A stretch of DNA of 64,000 nucleotides from Bacillota bacterium (GCA_023426245.1 JAFABB010000057.1:39863-103862), one strand, 5' to 3'; counted from the first letter of the stretch, positions 1-9,017 are shown. Made by a program: numbers and translations. The notes: generated by a model from the letters alone, not told the origin.

Positions 1-280
1 CGATGTCCCCTCTTTTAATTGAAGCATAGTAAGCGAGGTCACCGGCAAAGGTGGCAAAAAACGCTTCGATTGCCAGATAAAACCAACGCTTGGTCGGTAT
101 CATACTCAACCGGCTAAAACTTCCACTCGCTACTGCCCAACCGCCGACAAAAAGCACTGTAATGATCGTTCGTGCAACAATACCGTCCATTGGGTTAACT
201 CCACGCAGACCTACTTTACCAAACAACGGTGCCAATCCCCAGCAAACAGCCCCGAATAACGCAATGATAAAAGTATTCAT
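1..280 (-). CDS. EamA-family transporter, partial (C-terminus beyond left edge)
   Basis: The reverse strand reads an open frame from ATG at 280 off the left edge, about 93 codons. The protein starts MNTFIIALFGAVCWGLAPLF and continues with hydrophobic helices typical of the first EamA repeat of drug/metabolite exporters (WGLAPLFGKVG, then NPMDGIVARTII). A purine-rich GGGGGAAC stretch precedes the ATG. Because the frame has no stop inside the window the C-terminal half is missing here. Two complete EamA proteins lie nearby at 1525-3306 on the same strand, so the region is rich in this family. Substrate unknown. Confidence 0.75.
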   Translation of the reverse strand, partial: MNTFIIALFGAVCWGLAPLFGKVGLRGVNPMDGIVARTIITVLFVGGWAVASGSFSRLSMIPTKRWFYLAIEAFFATFAGDLAYYASIKRGDI

Positions 281-429
281 CCTTGTTCCCCCATCTCGCC
301 ATGAAGTTAACGAAATCCGGCTGGTCAGTCAAAAGTGCATAAAACCTGCCGGTATTTTACTATCAACATATTCATTTAATAACCGCTTCAACCAAACTTT
401 CTTTTTCTGGTTGCTTTCTTAAACTCCAA

Positions 430-1407
430 TTATTTTTTAATACGCGGACCGCGCTCGATAACCCTGAGCATCGGTCGGTAATAGTCAACTCCCAAATCTT
501 TCCTAACTCTTTTGCCATTAGCCTCTTCAATAATTAACCAGTTTTTAACGGTCATTCCTTCGGAGCCCTCAATTACAACCTTCTCTTCTCCCGGATTCAG
601 TGAAGAATTGAAGTGATAAATAGTTTTAAAATCCTGACGATCTATAATTTGATGATGCCAGGAAACTTTAGGGGGATAATTTTTCCCATAGAGAGCCATA
701 TATAATGTATTATCTTTGGTATCGGCCCAAATTAAAAGTGGGGAATCTGTACTGTTTTTAAATTTGAAATCCTTGTTACCATCGGCGACAGTGGCATCCT
801 GGCCGGGAGGAACATAAGGGACCAACATACCGTGCTGCCTGCGTTCAATGATTTTCAAATTGGCCAAAACGGCAACATTATATAAAGTTGAGGCTATTTT
901 ACATACCCCTCCTCCGATTGTTTTAATAAGCTTGGTTCCGGAATAGGTTGGTCCATCCTTAAATCCCCGTTCCCGATTGTATGGTCCGACAACTTTATTT
1001 ACGGAAAATATCCGGTTTGGCGGGACAATGCAGCCTGATACGATATCAGCTGCCAGTGCCACATTGTATTCCTCACCCGGTAATGGATCCGGCAAAGTGG
1101 TTTGAAAAGCCGACATTCGTACTGATGTCCTATACTTAGCACATATCTCATGAAAACGACGATCATTCTCCCACATCAATGTTCCTATCACCGGCCTTCC
1201 GAATTGGTGAGTCATTAATTGATCGGCATTTTTATCTTTAGATTCGGACCCTAAATCGGGAATTTCGGCTCGTGATATATGATGGGAATTCGGCCGATTT
1301 TTAACATCATCCCGATGTCTATAAAATAATACTGTACTTGTAAAACCTCCTATTGTCAAACTAAAAAATATCACAACCAGTAATATTTTCTTTGCCGAAT
1401 CCTTCAC
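430..1407 (-). CDS. VanW family protein
   Basis: This 325-residue protein carries the VanW-domain hallmarks: a GGGVCK motif at about residues 165-170 followed by ASTLYN, and the downstream PPGQDATV motif. One N-terminal hydrophobic segment (residues ~6-26) suggests a membrane-anchored protein with the VanW domain outside. The frame extends upstream to 1464, but AGGAGG sits 7 nt before a GTG at 1407, so that start is preferred. VanW proteins occur near vancomycin resistance genes and also alone in many Bacillota; their biochemical role is unsettled. No other van genes are nearby, so a resistance role is not supported. A terminator at 1471-1503 separates it from the exporters upstream. Confidence 0.85.
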   Translation of the reverse strand: MKDSAKKILLVVIFFSLTIGGFTSTVLFYRHRDDVKNRPNSHHISRAEIPDLGSESKDKNADQLMTHQFGRPVIGTLMWENDRRFHEICAKYRTSVRMSAFQTTLPDPLPGEEYNVALAADIVSGCIVPPNRIFSVNKVVGPYNRERGFKDGPTYSGTKLIKTIGGGVCKIASTLYNVAVLANLKIIERRQHGMLVPYVPPGQDATVADGNKDFKFKNSTDSPLLIWADTKDNTLYMALYGKNYPPKVSWHHQIIDRQDFKTIYHFNSSLNPGEEKVVIEGSEGMTVKNWLIIEEANGKRVRKDLGVDYYRPMLRVIERGPRIKK

Positions 1408-1464
1408 GGAAAAGCCTCCTTCAGTCGGACCTAATCCATAGTTATTCCCCAAAAAATAAATCAT

Positions 1465-1503
1465 GAAAAAAAAATCCTATTTCTCAGTGAGAAATAGGAT
1501 TTT
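1465..1503 (-). terminator. Intrinsic terminator of the EamA pair
   Basis: A 15-bp perfect stem (1471-1485 with 1489-1503, 3-nt loop, centred on AATCCTATTTCTC) is followed, read on the minus strand, by a run of about nine T. It lies 22 nt past the stop of the exporter gene ending at 1525, so it should end that transcript before the VanW gene. Confidence 0.85.
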
Positions 1504-1524
1504 ATCAAAAAAAGGTTTCGATTA

Positions 1525-2391
1525 TTATGAATTTCCCCGTTCTTTAAAAGCTATCATAAGACAACGCCCTGTTACTGAGGCCAATACAATGAATCCACCA
1601 ACCAAAGCCCATGGGCCGGGAATTTCACCAAAAGCTAAAAATACCCAGAGTGGATTTAAGATCGGCTCAATTATTGGGATTAAAATAGCTTCCAGCGCAG
1701 TAACATAACGAAAAGCCGATGCGTATAGAATGTAAGAAATTCCAAGTTGAAAAACGCCTAAAATCACCAATGATAGCCAACCCGAAGGGCTAGGAGCCGA
1801 GTGAAACAGGAATGGCAAACTCATAAGGAAGGTTAAGATATTTCCCAAAATGACCGACTCCAAAGGGGAATCGTCCTTCTGTTTACGAAGAAAAACTGCA
1901 GTTAAGGCAAAAGCAATTCCGCTAAGAATCCCGCAAATATTTCCCGAGATATTACCAAAAGATAATTTATCAACAAAGAAAAGACTCATGCCGGAAAGGA
2001 CAACTCCAATGGTCAACCAATCCAATTTACTGACCTTTTCTTTTAAAATCCAGACGCCAAAAATGGCGGTATATATAGGAGCAGTATATTGCAATAAAAT
2101 CGCATTCGCTGCAGTTGTTAATTTTGTAGCAGCAACAAACAAGGTCACTGTTCCCGCATAAGCCAATGCACCGAGAATTCGTGATGTTGACCACTGAAAA
2201 TGAATTCTTCGGTGAAAGGCCAGCATGACCAGGGCAGCAATTCCACTACGGGCACCGGCAATGGCTATAGGATTCCAATCAACCGACTTTATCAGCAAAC
2301 CGCCTAAACTCCAAAGAATTGATGTTCCAATCAAAAAGCCGATAGCTTGATTCCGTTCTTTTCCTGATTTATAGGCAACAAAATGATTCAA
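1525..2391 (-). CDS. EamA-family DMT transporter
   Basis: This 288-residue protein has about ten hydrophobic segments arranged as two EamA repeats (first near residues 18-145, second near 155-280), the pattern of drug/metabolite transporter exporters. Typical pieces are WSLGGLLIK and ILLQYTAPIYTAIFGVWILKE in repeat one and EAILIPIIEPILNPLWVFL in repeat two. The start is TTG, preceded by AAGGAAG about 6 nt upstream. It begins 3 nt after the stop of another EamA gene, so the two are almost certainly co-transcribed and may form a heteromer or be independent exporters. The substrate cannot be read from sequence. Confidence 0.85.
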   Translation of the reverse strand: MNHFVAYKSGKERNQAIGFLIGTSILWSLGGLLIKSVDWNPIAIAGARSGIAALVMLAFHRRIHFQWSTSRILGALAYAGTVTLFVAATKLTTAANAILLQYTAPIYTAIFGVWILKEKVSKLDWLTIGVVLSGMSLFFVDKLSFGNISGNICGILSGIAFALTAVFLRKQKDDSPLESVILGNILTFLMSLPFLFHSAPSPSGWLSLVILGVFQLGISYILYASAFRYVTALEAILIPIIEPILNPLWVFLAFGEIPGPWALVGGFIVLASVTGRCLMIAFKERGNS

Positions 2392-2394
2392 CTT

Positions 2395-3306
2395 CTACTT
2401 CCTTTCAAGATCATTATTGGATTTTGACGAACTTTTAGAAAGCTCCTTGGCCAATATCACAATAATTGTTCCGGATATAACACCTGTCCCTCCCAACATC
2501 TGAAAACCGGTTAGCCGGTCATGAAACAACATCACGGAAAGTCCTATCGTAACTAAAGGTTCCAATGTACTTAAAATGCTGGCAGTTGTTGGTCCGGTTA
2601 ATTCCAATCCTTTGAAAAATGTCGAGATGGCCATGATTGTTGAAAAGATAACAATACCTATCGTGGGTATCCATGCTCCAATTCCAAAGTCAAAACGAAG
2701 AGTGCCCATGGAAAACCCCAAAATCGTAAATGAAAATGCTGCAAATAAAGTTACATAGGCACTTGAAATGATTGAAGGTATCTCTCGAATCAAACGGTTA
2801 CCCAAAATGATATAACCGGAATAAACCAAGGAAGCGCCAAAAGCTAATAAAATCCCCATCATATTTATCTTGTCCGACGGCATCCCCAGAACCAGCAATA
2901 GACCCAAAAAGGTCATCGCAACTGCAAAAAAATGACACTTGGTTAATCTTTCATGATTAATAAAGAAAGAAAGCAATACAACGATAATCGGATATGTATA
3001 AAACAGCAAAGCGGCTAAGGAGGGCGAAATAAATCGTATGGCATTAAAGTAAAGCGTAGATTGTAAAGTATAAATAATACCACCCATAATAAAGAGGGAA
3101 CCTACTTGAATAAAGGGTAATTTGATTCTTTTGCCCAGAGTTCCAAGAGCAATGAAAAACAATATTGCTGAAATCAAAAAACGGATCCATAATAATGTTG
3201 AAACATTCATTTTGCATTGGTAAGCATACAATGCAAGAATCGGCATGACGCCAAAACCCAGTGCCGAGATAATAATCAGATAAACACCTTTATAAAAACG
3301 ATTCAT
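2395..3306 (-). CDS. EamA-family DMT transporter
   Basis: This 303-residue protein has ten predicted membrane helices in two EamA repeats. It starts MNRFYKGVYLIIISALGFGV and ends with a charged tail rich in Lys, Ser and Asn. The ILSTLEPLVTIGLSVMLFHDRL stretch is the usual end of the second repeat. It is the first gene of a two-gene minus-strand unit with the exporter at 1525-2391, 3 nt apart. The ATG at 3306 has only a weak ribosome binding site (GGTCGTGAAAG). Divergent genes upstream (MsrA, MsrB) share the intergenic region, but no functional link is evident. Confidence 0.85.
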   Translation of the reverse strand: MNRFYKGVYLIIISALGFGVMPILALYAYQCKMNVSTLLWIRFLISAILFFIALGTLGKRIKLPFIQVGSLFIMGGIIYTLQSTLYFNAIRFISPSLAALLFYTYPIIVVLLSFFINHERLTKCHFFAVAMTFLGLLLVLGMPSDKINMMGILLAFGASLVYSGYIILGNRLIREIPSIISSAYVTLFAAFSFTILGFSMGTLRFDFGIGAWIPTIGIVIFSTIMAISTFFKGLELTGPTTASILSTLEPLVTIGLSVMLFHDRLTGFQMLGGTGVISGTIIVILAKELSKSSSKSNNDLERK

Positions 3307-3426
3307 TAACTTTCACGACCTATGGAATGATTTACTATATATTCGAACTGCCAACTCAATTACCTGCAATAAATCAAAATTGTCTTTCGAAATCCAGAAA
3401 AGATTTTATAAAATTGGATAAACTAT

Positions 3427-3455
3427 TTATTGTGTCATAAAAAGTAGTGTAAAAT
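3427..3455 (+). promoter_or_regulatory. Candidate sigma-A promoter for msrA-msrB
   Basis: TTATTG (3427-3432), a 17-nt spacer and TAAAAT (3450-3455) lie about 85 nt upstream of the msrA start. The match to the sigma-A consensus is fair and the placement is right; no start-site data exist. Confidence 0.45.
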
Positions 3456-3540
3456 TAAAAAGAGAGAGTTTTAACTCTAATTAGTTCCTAGATAATTTTT
3501 GAAGAGATTGAATGCCGATAAAACAAAAGGAGCGAAAAAC

Positions 3541-4143
3541 ATGATACCAAATCATAACAATCACCAATCATCGATTGGAACTGTTCGGGCTGAGCATGCT
3601 ACATTTGCCGGAGGCTGTTTTTGGTGCATGGTGGCGCCTTTCGAGTCTTTGCCGGGAGTTTTCAAAATTATCAGCGGATATACAGGGGGGCATCTCAAAA
3701 ATCCTTCTTATAATCAAGTCTGTTCGGAAGAGACGGGCCACTATGAGGCAATCGATATTTCTTATGATCCGACTCAATTGTCATATCAAGAATTATTGAA
3801 GGTTTACTGGCGGCAAATCGATCCTACCGATTCCGGCGGACAATTTGCGGACCGCGGCTCTCAATATCAGAGCGCTATTTTTTATCATACCCCGCGCCAA
3901 AAGCAATTGGCCGAAGAATCCAAAGCTGAATTAGAACTTTCGGGACTTTTTGACAAAGCCATTGTTACGGAAATTAAACCGGCTGAAACTTTTTATCCGG
4001 CTGAAGAGTACCATCAAAATTTTCATCATAAAAATAGCGAGCACTACCAAAGATATCGTCAAGGTTCGGGGCGCCAAGTTTATTTGGAGCAGACTTGGAA
4101 AGGATGTAAAATTCCGCCCGGCGAAAACGAAAAACTCATTTAA
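3541..4143 (+). CDS. msrA: Peptide-methionine (S)-S-oxide reductase MsrA
   Basis: MsrA reduces the S-epimer of methionine sulfoxide in proteins and as free amino acid, repairing oxidative damage in the cytoplasm. The 200-residue protein carries the GGCFWC active-site motif, with Cys26 as the sulfenic nucleophile, and the family's YHQNFHHKNSEHYQRY region near the C-terminus. The frame is open from a TTG at 3499, but AAGGAG lies 8 nt before the ATG at 3541, so that start is chosen. MsrB follows 20 nt downstream, so the two stereospecific reductases are made together. Confidence 0.95.
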   Translation: MIPNHNNHQSSIGTVRAEHATFAGGCFWCMVAPFESLPGVFKIISGYTGGHLKNPSYNQVCSEETGHYEAIDISYDPTQLSYQELLKVYWRQIDPTDSGGQFADRGSQYQSAIFYHTPRQKQLAEESKAELELSGLFDKAIVTEIKPAETFYPAEEYHQNFHHKNSEHYQRYRQGSGRQVYLEQTWKGCKIPPGENEKLI

Positions 4144-4163
4144 ATGACGCATGGAGGTTTCTT

Positions 4164-4610
4164 ATGCTAAAAGAAAAATTGACACCGATACAGTATAAAG
4201 TAACCCAGGAGAATGCTACCGAACCTCCCTTTCAAAATGAATACTGGAAATCTAACAAACCTGGGATTTATGTCGATATCGTCTCCGGAGAACCTCTTTT
4301 TTCCTCTCTGGACAAATTTGATTCCGGTTGTGGCTGGCCAAGTTTTAGTAAGCCTTTGAGTATCAATGCAATTATGCAAAAACAAGATCTTTCTCATGGA
4401 ATGGAACGAATAGAAGTCCGTAGTAAAAGAGCTAATTCTCACCTGGGGCATGTCTTTGAAGACGGTCCAATGGAGAAAGGCGGAAGACGTTATTGCATCA
4501 ATTCTGCAGCCCTAAAATTTATCCCTGTGGAGGATTTAGAGAAAGAAGGTTATGGAGAATACTTTTGCCTGTTTAATAATCCTAAAGTTACGAAAGAGCC
4601 AGATGCGTAA
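4164..4610 (+). CDS. msrB: Peptide-methionine (R)-S-oxide reductase MsrB
   Basis: MsrB reduces the R-epimer of methionine sulfoxide, complementing MsrA encoded just upstream. The 148-residue protein has the GCGWPSF motif (Cys56), the RSKRANSHLGHVFEDGP segment and RYCINSAAL with catalytic Cys111. It belongs to the zinc-less MsrB lineage: GIYVDIVSGEPLF stands where zinc-binding forms have a CxxC pair. GGAGG lies 6 nt before the ATG. A short C-terminal extension after the catalytic domain (VEDLEKEGYGEYFCLF) resembles that of other single-domain MsrB proteins. Cys56 may serve as resolving cysteine; this is inference. Confidence 0.95.
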   Translation: MLKEKLTPIQYKVTQENATEPPFQNEYWKSNKPGIYVDIVSGEPLFSSLDKFDSGCGWPSFSKPLSINAIMQKQDLSHGMERIEVRSKRANSHLGHVFEDGPMEKGGRRYCINSAALKFIPVEDLEKEGYGEYFCLFNNPKVTKEPDA

Positions 4611-4698
4611 AGCAACCGCCCTGTTTGCATCAGAAATCATACTTACTTTGAATAAGTGTGTACTTTTATTGATTATTACGTTACTTATTAACAAGTTC

Positions 4699-6639
4699 TT
4701 ACTTACCCGCTTTTGTTTTGGCAATCTCTTCAACCCGTTCATTCAGATAAGCCCAACGTTCCAGTAATTCATCCAATTTTTGTTCCAGCTGTTCCTGAAT
4801 CTTGGTTAGTTCCTGTAATTTCATATAATCACTCCCGGCCTCTGCTACTTGTTGCTTTACTGCAGACAATTTTTGCTCCACTTCGGCAATGATTCCGTCA
4901 ATCTCGTTAAATTCGCGCTGTTCCTTAAAACTTAATTTTAAGAGTTTTTCGTGCCCGCGAGTTGTTTTGGAATCATCTTCCGATTTACCAGCCTTCGGTT
5001 GAAGCGTATCGGTCTGATTTATATTCTCTTCTCTTTCCATCCTCCGCGTCAGCGCTTCTTGATATTCGGAAAAATTGCCAACAAAATATTCAACCCGGCC
5101 TTTTCCGGTAAATATCAACAACTTTTCAGCGATTCGATCCAAAAAGTAACGGTCGTGGGAAACAGTAATGACTACTCCTGAAAAATCCGTTAAAAAATCC
5201 TCCAAAATGCTTAAAGTTTGAATGTCAAGATCATTGGTCGGTTCATCCAATAGCAAAACATTAGGGTTCGCCATTAATATCCGCAATAAAAAAAGCCGAC
5301 GTTTTTCGCCCCCGGAAAGTTTATGAATGGGAGCCCATTGAAGCAAGGGGGGAAATAAAAAACGTTCCAGTAATTGCGAAGCGCTAATCGATCCACCATC
5401 ATCTGTCTGTAAATGTTCGGCCTGATCTTTGATATAATCAATGACCCTCTTCTCCTCCGGTAGTTTGGAGTATTCTTGATTAAAATGGCCAATCTTGACT
5501 GTTGGACCCATCTGAACTTGTCCTTCGTCCGGTGCTAATTTCCCGGCAATCAAATTCAACAAAGTGGATTTGCCGATTCCATTGGGTCCAATAATCCCTA
5601 TTCGGTCATTCCGGGCAAATATATAGTCCAACCTATCGATAATGCAACACCCGTCGTAACTTTTGCTCACTTGCTCAAGAGTGATGATTTTCTTACCCAG
5701 CCGACTTGATCCTGCGATAATCTCCATGGAATTCTGTTCGGTATCGGCCATTTGTTCCTGTAATTCTTCAAAGCGATCAATCCGGGCTTGCTGTTTTGTA
5801 CTGCGAGCTTTTGCGCCTCTTTTAATCCAAGCCAGTTCCCGTTTAAATAGATTCCTTCGCTTAGCGGACAAAGTCTTTTCCAGTTCTTCCCGTTCGGCTT
5901 TTTTTTCTAAAAATAAACTATAGTTGCCGGAATAACTGTAAAGATTTCCATCGCTCAATTCAAGGATTCTTTCTGCCACCCGATCCAAAAAATAGCGATC
6001 ATGCGTGACCATTAACAGGGCACCTTTGCGCTCCTTCAAATATAGTTCGAGCCAAGTTATGGTTTGATCATCAATATGATTGGTTGGCTCATCAAGTATT
6101 AATAAATCTGCTGGATCGATCAGGGCGGCGGCCAAGGCAACACGCTTGCGCTGTCCTCCTGAAAGAACCTGAATCTTGGCCTCAAAATTGGTAATCCCCA
6201 ACTTAGTCAAAATGGTCTTGGCGTCACTTTCAACCTGCCAGGCATTGACTGCATCCATCTCCTCGCCCAACTTAATTAAGCTGTTTTGCAACGCTCGATC
6301 TGCGGGATAATGTTCCGCGCGAATTAATATTTCTTCATATTCCCGAATAACTTTGATCACCGGGGAATTACCTTGTAGTACTTCTTCCAGCACGCTATGT
6401 TGTTCATTAAATTCAGGATTTTGGGGTAAATATCCAATTCTAGCATTACTCGAATAAATAATTCGCCCGCTGTCAGGCTTTTCCCATCCGGCTAATAGTT
6501 TGAGCAACGTCGACTTGCCCGTCCCGTTAATGCCGATGAGACCGATTTTCTCACCCTGATTGATGCCAAAGGTTAAATTCTGGAATAGTTCTTTATTGCC
6601 ATAATTCTTGGAAAGCTGCTCTACGGATAAAATGTTCAT
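4699..6639 (-). CDS. uup: ABC-F ATPase, Uup type
   Basis: This 646-residue soluble protein has two ABC ATPase domains and no membrane helices. Walker A motifs are GINGTGKST (residues ~36-44) and GPNGIGKST (~351-359), signatures LSGGQRKRVALA and LSGGEKRRLFLL, and Walker B sequences LLILDEPTNHID and VLLLDEPTNDLD. The inter-domain linker (RGAKARSTKQQARIDRFEEL) and the C-terminal coiled coil (~555-640) are characteristic of the Uup branch of ABC-F proteins, which act on ribosomes or branched DNA rather than transport. The gene stands alone on the minus strand between msrB and a GH73 gene. Confidence 0.9.
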   Translation of the reverse strand: MNILSVEQLSKNYGNKELFQNLTFGINQGEKIGLIGINGTGKSTLLKLLAGWEKPDSGRIIYSSNARIGYLPQNPEFNEQHSVLEEVLQGNSPVIKVIREYEEILIRAEHYPADRALQNSLIKLGEEMDAVNAWQVESDAKTILTKLGITNFEAKIQVLSGGQRKRVALAAALIDPADLLILDEPTNHIDDQTITWLELYLKERKGALLMVTHDRYFLDRVAERILELSDGNLYSYSGNYSLFLEKKAEREELEKTLSAKRRNLFKRELAWIKRGAKARSTKQQARIDRFEELQEQMADTEQNSMEIIAGSSRLGKKIITLEQVSKSYDGCCIIDRLDYIFARNDRIGIIGPNGIGKSTLLNLIAGKLAPDEGQVQMGPTVKIGHFNQEYSKLPEEKRVIDYIKDQAEHLQTDDGGSISASQLLERFLFPPLLQWAPIHKLSGGEKRRLFLLRILMANPNVLLLDEPTNDLDIQTLSILEDFLTDFSGVVITVSHDRYFLDRIAEKLLIFTGKGRVEYFVGNFSEYQEALTRRMEREENINQTDTLQPKAGKSEDDSKTTRGHEKLLKLSFKEQREFNEIDGIIAEVEQKLSAVKQQVAEAGSDYMKLQELTKIQEQLEQKLDELLERWAYLNERVEEIAKTKAGK

Positions 6640-6762
6640 ATTTTGATCCTCAATTTTGGTTAGCTAATATAAAAGACTATACCATTCCTGGAAGTATGAA
6701 TCAATATAGCAACTATTATTTAATAAGATACTTGAAGAATTATTGCTTTCCTCTTGGCTACA

Positions 6763-6790
6763 TTGCGGGGAGTAATGCATATGTTAGAAT
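6763..6790 (+). promoter_or_regulatory. Candidate promoter for the GH73 gene
   Basis: TTGCGG (6763-6768), a 16-nt spacer and TAGAAT (6785-6790) lie about 43 nt upstream of the ATG at 6833. The match is moderate. Confidence 0.4.
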
Positions 6791-6832
6791 GTTCCCAAAG
6801 ATTGATCCAACTTAATTATAGAGGCGTTTAAA

Positions 6833-7318
6833 ATGACAAAATTCGAATTTATCAATAAAATGAATGTCGCATGTGCTGAAGCCCGCTTAAACAACGCCCG
6901 TTTTAATGAGGCAGTTGTTTTTGCCCAGGCTGCACTGGAATCAAATTGGGGAAATTCGGAATTAGCTCAAAGAGCAAATAACTTATTTTCTATCAAGGCG
7001 GGGGAAACATGGCGGGGCGAAACCATTCAGCTTATTGGCCCAGAATGGAATTACCGTATTGGCTGGTACCAAAGCCTGGACAAGTGGCGTAAATATCGAA
7101 ACTGGACAGATTGCCTCATCGACTATGCTAGAATTATTGCTGAAGTTTCCTGGTTCCAAGATGCGCTGCAATATTTAGATCAACCGGAACAGTTTTTAAA
7201 AGCATTATTACCCGGTCCAAACCATCCGGGTTGGGCTTCCGATCCGAACTATTTTCAAAAAGTATATAAAATCGCACTGGAATTGAAAAATTATGGAGGG
7301 CCTAACTGGAATGAATGA
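6833..7318 (+). CDS. GH73-type glucosaminidase domain protein
   Basis: This 161-residue protein is almost entirely one mannosyl-glycoprotein endo-beta-N-acetylglucosaminidase (GH73, FlgJ/LytD-like) domain. Visible hallmarks are AQAALESNWGNSELAQRANNLFSIK, containing the catalytic Glu of ALESNWG, and the later WTDCLIDYARII and LGPNHPGWASDPNYFQKV-like segments. Such enzymes cut peptidoglycan glycan strands. There is no signal peptide and no cell-wall binding repeat, which is odd for a wall hydrolase: it may leave the cell by a non-classical route or act during lysis or sporulation. GAGG precedes the ATG by about 8 nt. It is a single-gene unit. Confidence 0.85.
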   Translation: MTKFEFINKMNVACAEARLNNARFNEAVVFAQAALESNWGNSELAQRANNLFSIKAGETWRGETIQLIGPEWNYRIGWYQSLDKWRKYRNWTDCLIDYARIIAEVSWFQDALQYLDQPEQFLKALLPGPNHPGWASDPNYFQKVYKIALELKNYGGPNWNE

Positions 7319-7455
7319 ATTTAGAACTTTAGATAAATGAATTGCCAGTTATCCTTGGTCAATCTGAGGCTACCTCAATGTCCAATTGGAGATAACTAGC
7401 AATTTTAGATGTTTTTCATCGAAAAAATATAAACCTTAAAATTGGAATCCAATCC

Positions 7456-7653
7456 TTATTCTTTCGGTTGTTCCTTGTTTTGAATAACCTCAGCATCCGG
7501 TTCGAATTCATTTTCCTTGGATGAAAATACCGGTTTACCACCTATGACTTGGTCCAAAAGAGTCGTTGGGCCGATTAAATGTTCTACTATTCCTTCCATA
7601 GCTGGTCGCTTTCGGTTTATAAATGATTCATGGTCTGATTGCTGGTCATTCAA
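7456..7653 (-). CDS. Small acidic hypothetical protein
   Basis: A 65-residue frame starts at a TTG with AAGGGAG about 9 nt upstream and sits directly downstream (26 nt) of the CBS-domain gene on the same strand. The product is hydrophilic, with a Pro- and Glu-rich C-terminus (DAEVIQNKEQPKE), and has no recognisable domain. It may be a co-transcribed partner of the CBS protein. I do not recognise the family. Confidence 0.5.
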   Translation of the reverse strand: MNDQQSDHESFINRKRPAMEGIVEHLIGPTTLLDQVIGGKPVFSSKENEFEPDAEVIQNKEQPKE

Positions 7654-7678
7654 ATGAATTTCTCCCTTTTTGCGAAGC

Positions 7679-8128
7679 CTAAAATCGATGAAATTGAGAC
7701 ATATTTTCAGGTTCAGAAGGACTCGAAATTTCCCCTAAAGTCCGGGCCAACTCCACGTCATATTTAGCCTGTGTTGCCAAGTCTCCCAATGAAACCATAC
7801 CCACCAGCTGATTATTTTCTACAACCGGTAAACGCCTTACTTGACCCTGGGACATTAATGTAGCCGCTTGAGAAAGCCCGGTATCTGGAGATATTGTTTT
7901 CACACCGGAAGTCATAACATCACGGACCGGAGTTGTTTTGGGATCTTTATTATGGGCTACATTACGCACAACGATATCCCGGTCGGTAACAATCCCTATA
8001 ATATTTTGTCCTTCACATACCGGCATTGCTCCAATATCATGTTTCTGCATAAGTTGGGCTGTTTCAACAACAGTAGTGTCGGGGCTGACGAACGCGACAG
8101 TATCCGTCATAATATCTTTAATTTTCAA
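7679..8128 (-). CDS. CBS domain-pair protein
   Basis: This 149-residue protein consists of a tandem CBS pair (Bateman module), residues ~1-60 and ~68-125, and little else. MKIKDIMTDTVAFVSPDTTVVE and VRDVMTSGVKTISPDTGLSQAA are the canonical starts of each CBS repeat, and GIVTDRDIVVR and GMVSLGDLA are the repeat ends. Bateman modules usually sense adenosine nucleotides; stand-alone pairs of this type are common and often stress-linked in bacilli. The start is TTG with AAAGGAG about 8 nt upstream; no ATG upstream is in frame. A small hypothetical gene follows. Confidence 0.9.
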   Translation of the reverse strand: MKIKDIMTDTVAFVSPDTTVVETAQLMQKHDIGAMPVCEGQNIIGIVTDRDIVVRNVAHNKDPKTTPVRDVMTSGVKTISPDTGLSQAATLMSQGQVRRLPVVENNQLVGMVSLGDLATQAKYDVELARTLGEISSPSEPENMSQFHRF

Positions 8129-8239
8129 TTTCCGAATCTCCTTTCAATTTTTTAATATAATGCCCCAAAATCATATGATTCATTCCCTTTTTCAATATAC
8201 TCTCTTACAACACAAGACGATTTTCAAAATAAATTGATC

Positions 8240-8268
8240 TTGGCGAAACGAGGGATTAAGTTTATACT
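8240..8268 (+). promoter_or_regulatory. Candidate sigma-A promoter
   Basis: TTGGCG (8240-8245), exactly 17 nt, then TATACT (8263-8268), about 108 nt upstream of the small gene at 8376. This is one of the better consensus matches in the window. Confidence 0.55.
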
Positions 8269-8375
8269 ATTAGATAGGTAAAAATAGAAAAGAAAATAAA
8301 AATCGATTGAACAGAATTTTAGATGATTTTGTTGTTTAATAGAAATGGATTAAAACTCAAAGGGAGGATTATTGA

Positions 8376-8597
8376 ATGAGCACAGTCGAAGAAATGAAAG
8401 TCATTCAAGCAATTAACCGATTGGAAGATGCCCGTAAGCTTTTAAATGAAGTGTGTCAGAAAGATAATCGTTTTAATGAAAAGTTTAACGGTATGAACGG
8501 TAATTTAGAAAAATTCGAACAGGATTTACGGGAAATTCAAGAGAAACTCAATGTAGAAAATTTAGGGGTTAAGGGCATGTCGATTCGCGAATTTTAA
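8376..8597 (+). CDS. Small helical hypothetical protein
   Basis: This 73-residue protein begins at ATG 8376 behind GGGAGG, with a good promoter at 8240-8268, so it is likely real. The sequence is charged and strongly helical (EEMKVIQAINRLEDARKLL, then NLEKFEQDLREIQEKL), suggesting a short coiled coil or helical hairpin. I recognise no family. It is monocistronic, ending before a hairpin at 8644-8681. Confidence 0.6.
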   Translation: MSTVEEMKVIQAINRLEDARKLLNEVCQKDNRFNEKFNGMNGNLEKFEQDLREIQEKLNVENLGVKGMSIREF

Positions 8598-8643
8598 GGA
8601 GTTAGGTTTTTTATTTATACCGATATTCCCTAAAACTATGCTT

Positions 8644-8681
8644 AAGCAAAGGCCGCGAAATTTCATCTGCGGCTTTTGCTT
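8644..8681. terminator. Hairpin after the small helical gene
   Basis: A 13-bp stem (8644-8656 with 8669-8681, one G-T wobble) encloses a 12-nt loop that can pair further (GAAA/TTTC). No long T run follows on either strand, so termination activity is plausible but not certain. Confidence 0.5.
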
Positions 8682-8723
8682 GAAATAAGCTGAATAACTC
8701 AAACAGGGATTTCTAAGATTTTT

Positions 8724-8963
8724 TTATTTTTCTATGTACGCAAAGCGCGGCTTTTCTATTCCTTCAATTACGACCGATTCCAGAAACATTTTCAGAGGCC
8801 GAATCCACAACTGCTTTTCACCGTATAATGCCCGATAGACAACATACTCTTCCAAATCTTCGCTATTTTTGGCAATTCCGAACACTTCATATTCTTTCCC
8901 TTTAAAATGACGATATAATCCCGGTTTTATTGGTAAAGCCCTGTCGACTTGATCGTTACCCAT
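8724..8963 (-). CDS. DUF1653 domain protein
   Basis: The 79-residue protein matches the short DUF1653 fold: LPIKPGLYRHFKGKEYEVFG, then EEYVVYRALYGEKQLWIRPL and MFLESV. Family members are 60-100 residues, cytoplasmic and of unknown function. The ATG at 8963 has a weak AAAGGG site about 12 nt upstream. It lies downstream of the secreted lipase-like gene on the opposite edge of a short gap; no functional link is evident. Confidence 0.8.
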   Translation of the reverse strand: MGNDQVDRALPIKPGLYRHFKGKEYEVFGIAKNSEDLEEYVVYRALYGEKQLWIRPLKMFLESVVIEGIEKPRFAYIEK

Positions 8964-9017
8964 TTACAAGAAACACCCTTTCAAAACCTTCATTGGAAAA
9001 ATTTTACTTTATCATCA

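Noticed and set aside
90..422. Plus-strand frame of 110 codons at the left end
   Set aside because: It is the shadow of the partial EamA gene on the minus strand, whose translation is clearly membrane-transporter-like; the plus-strand product has no family character.
430..1407. Vancomycin resistance cluster
   Set aside because: Only VanW is present; no vanHAX-type ligase, dehydrogenase, dipeptidase or VanRS pair nearby.
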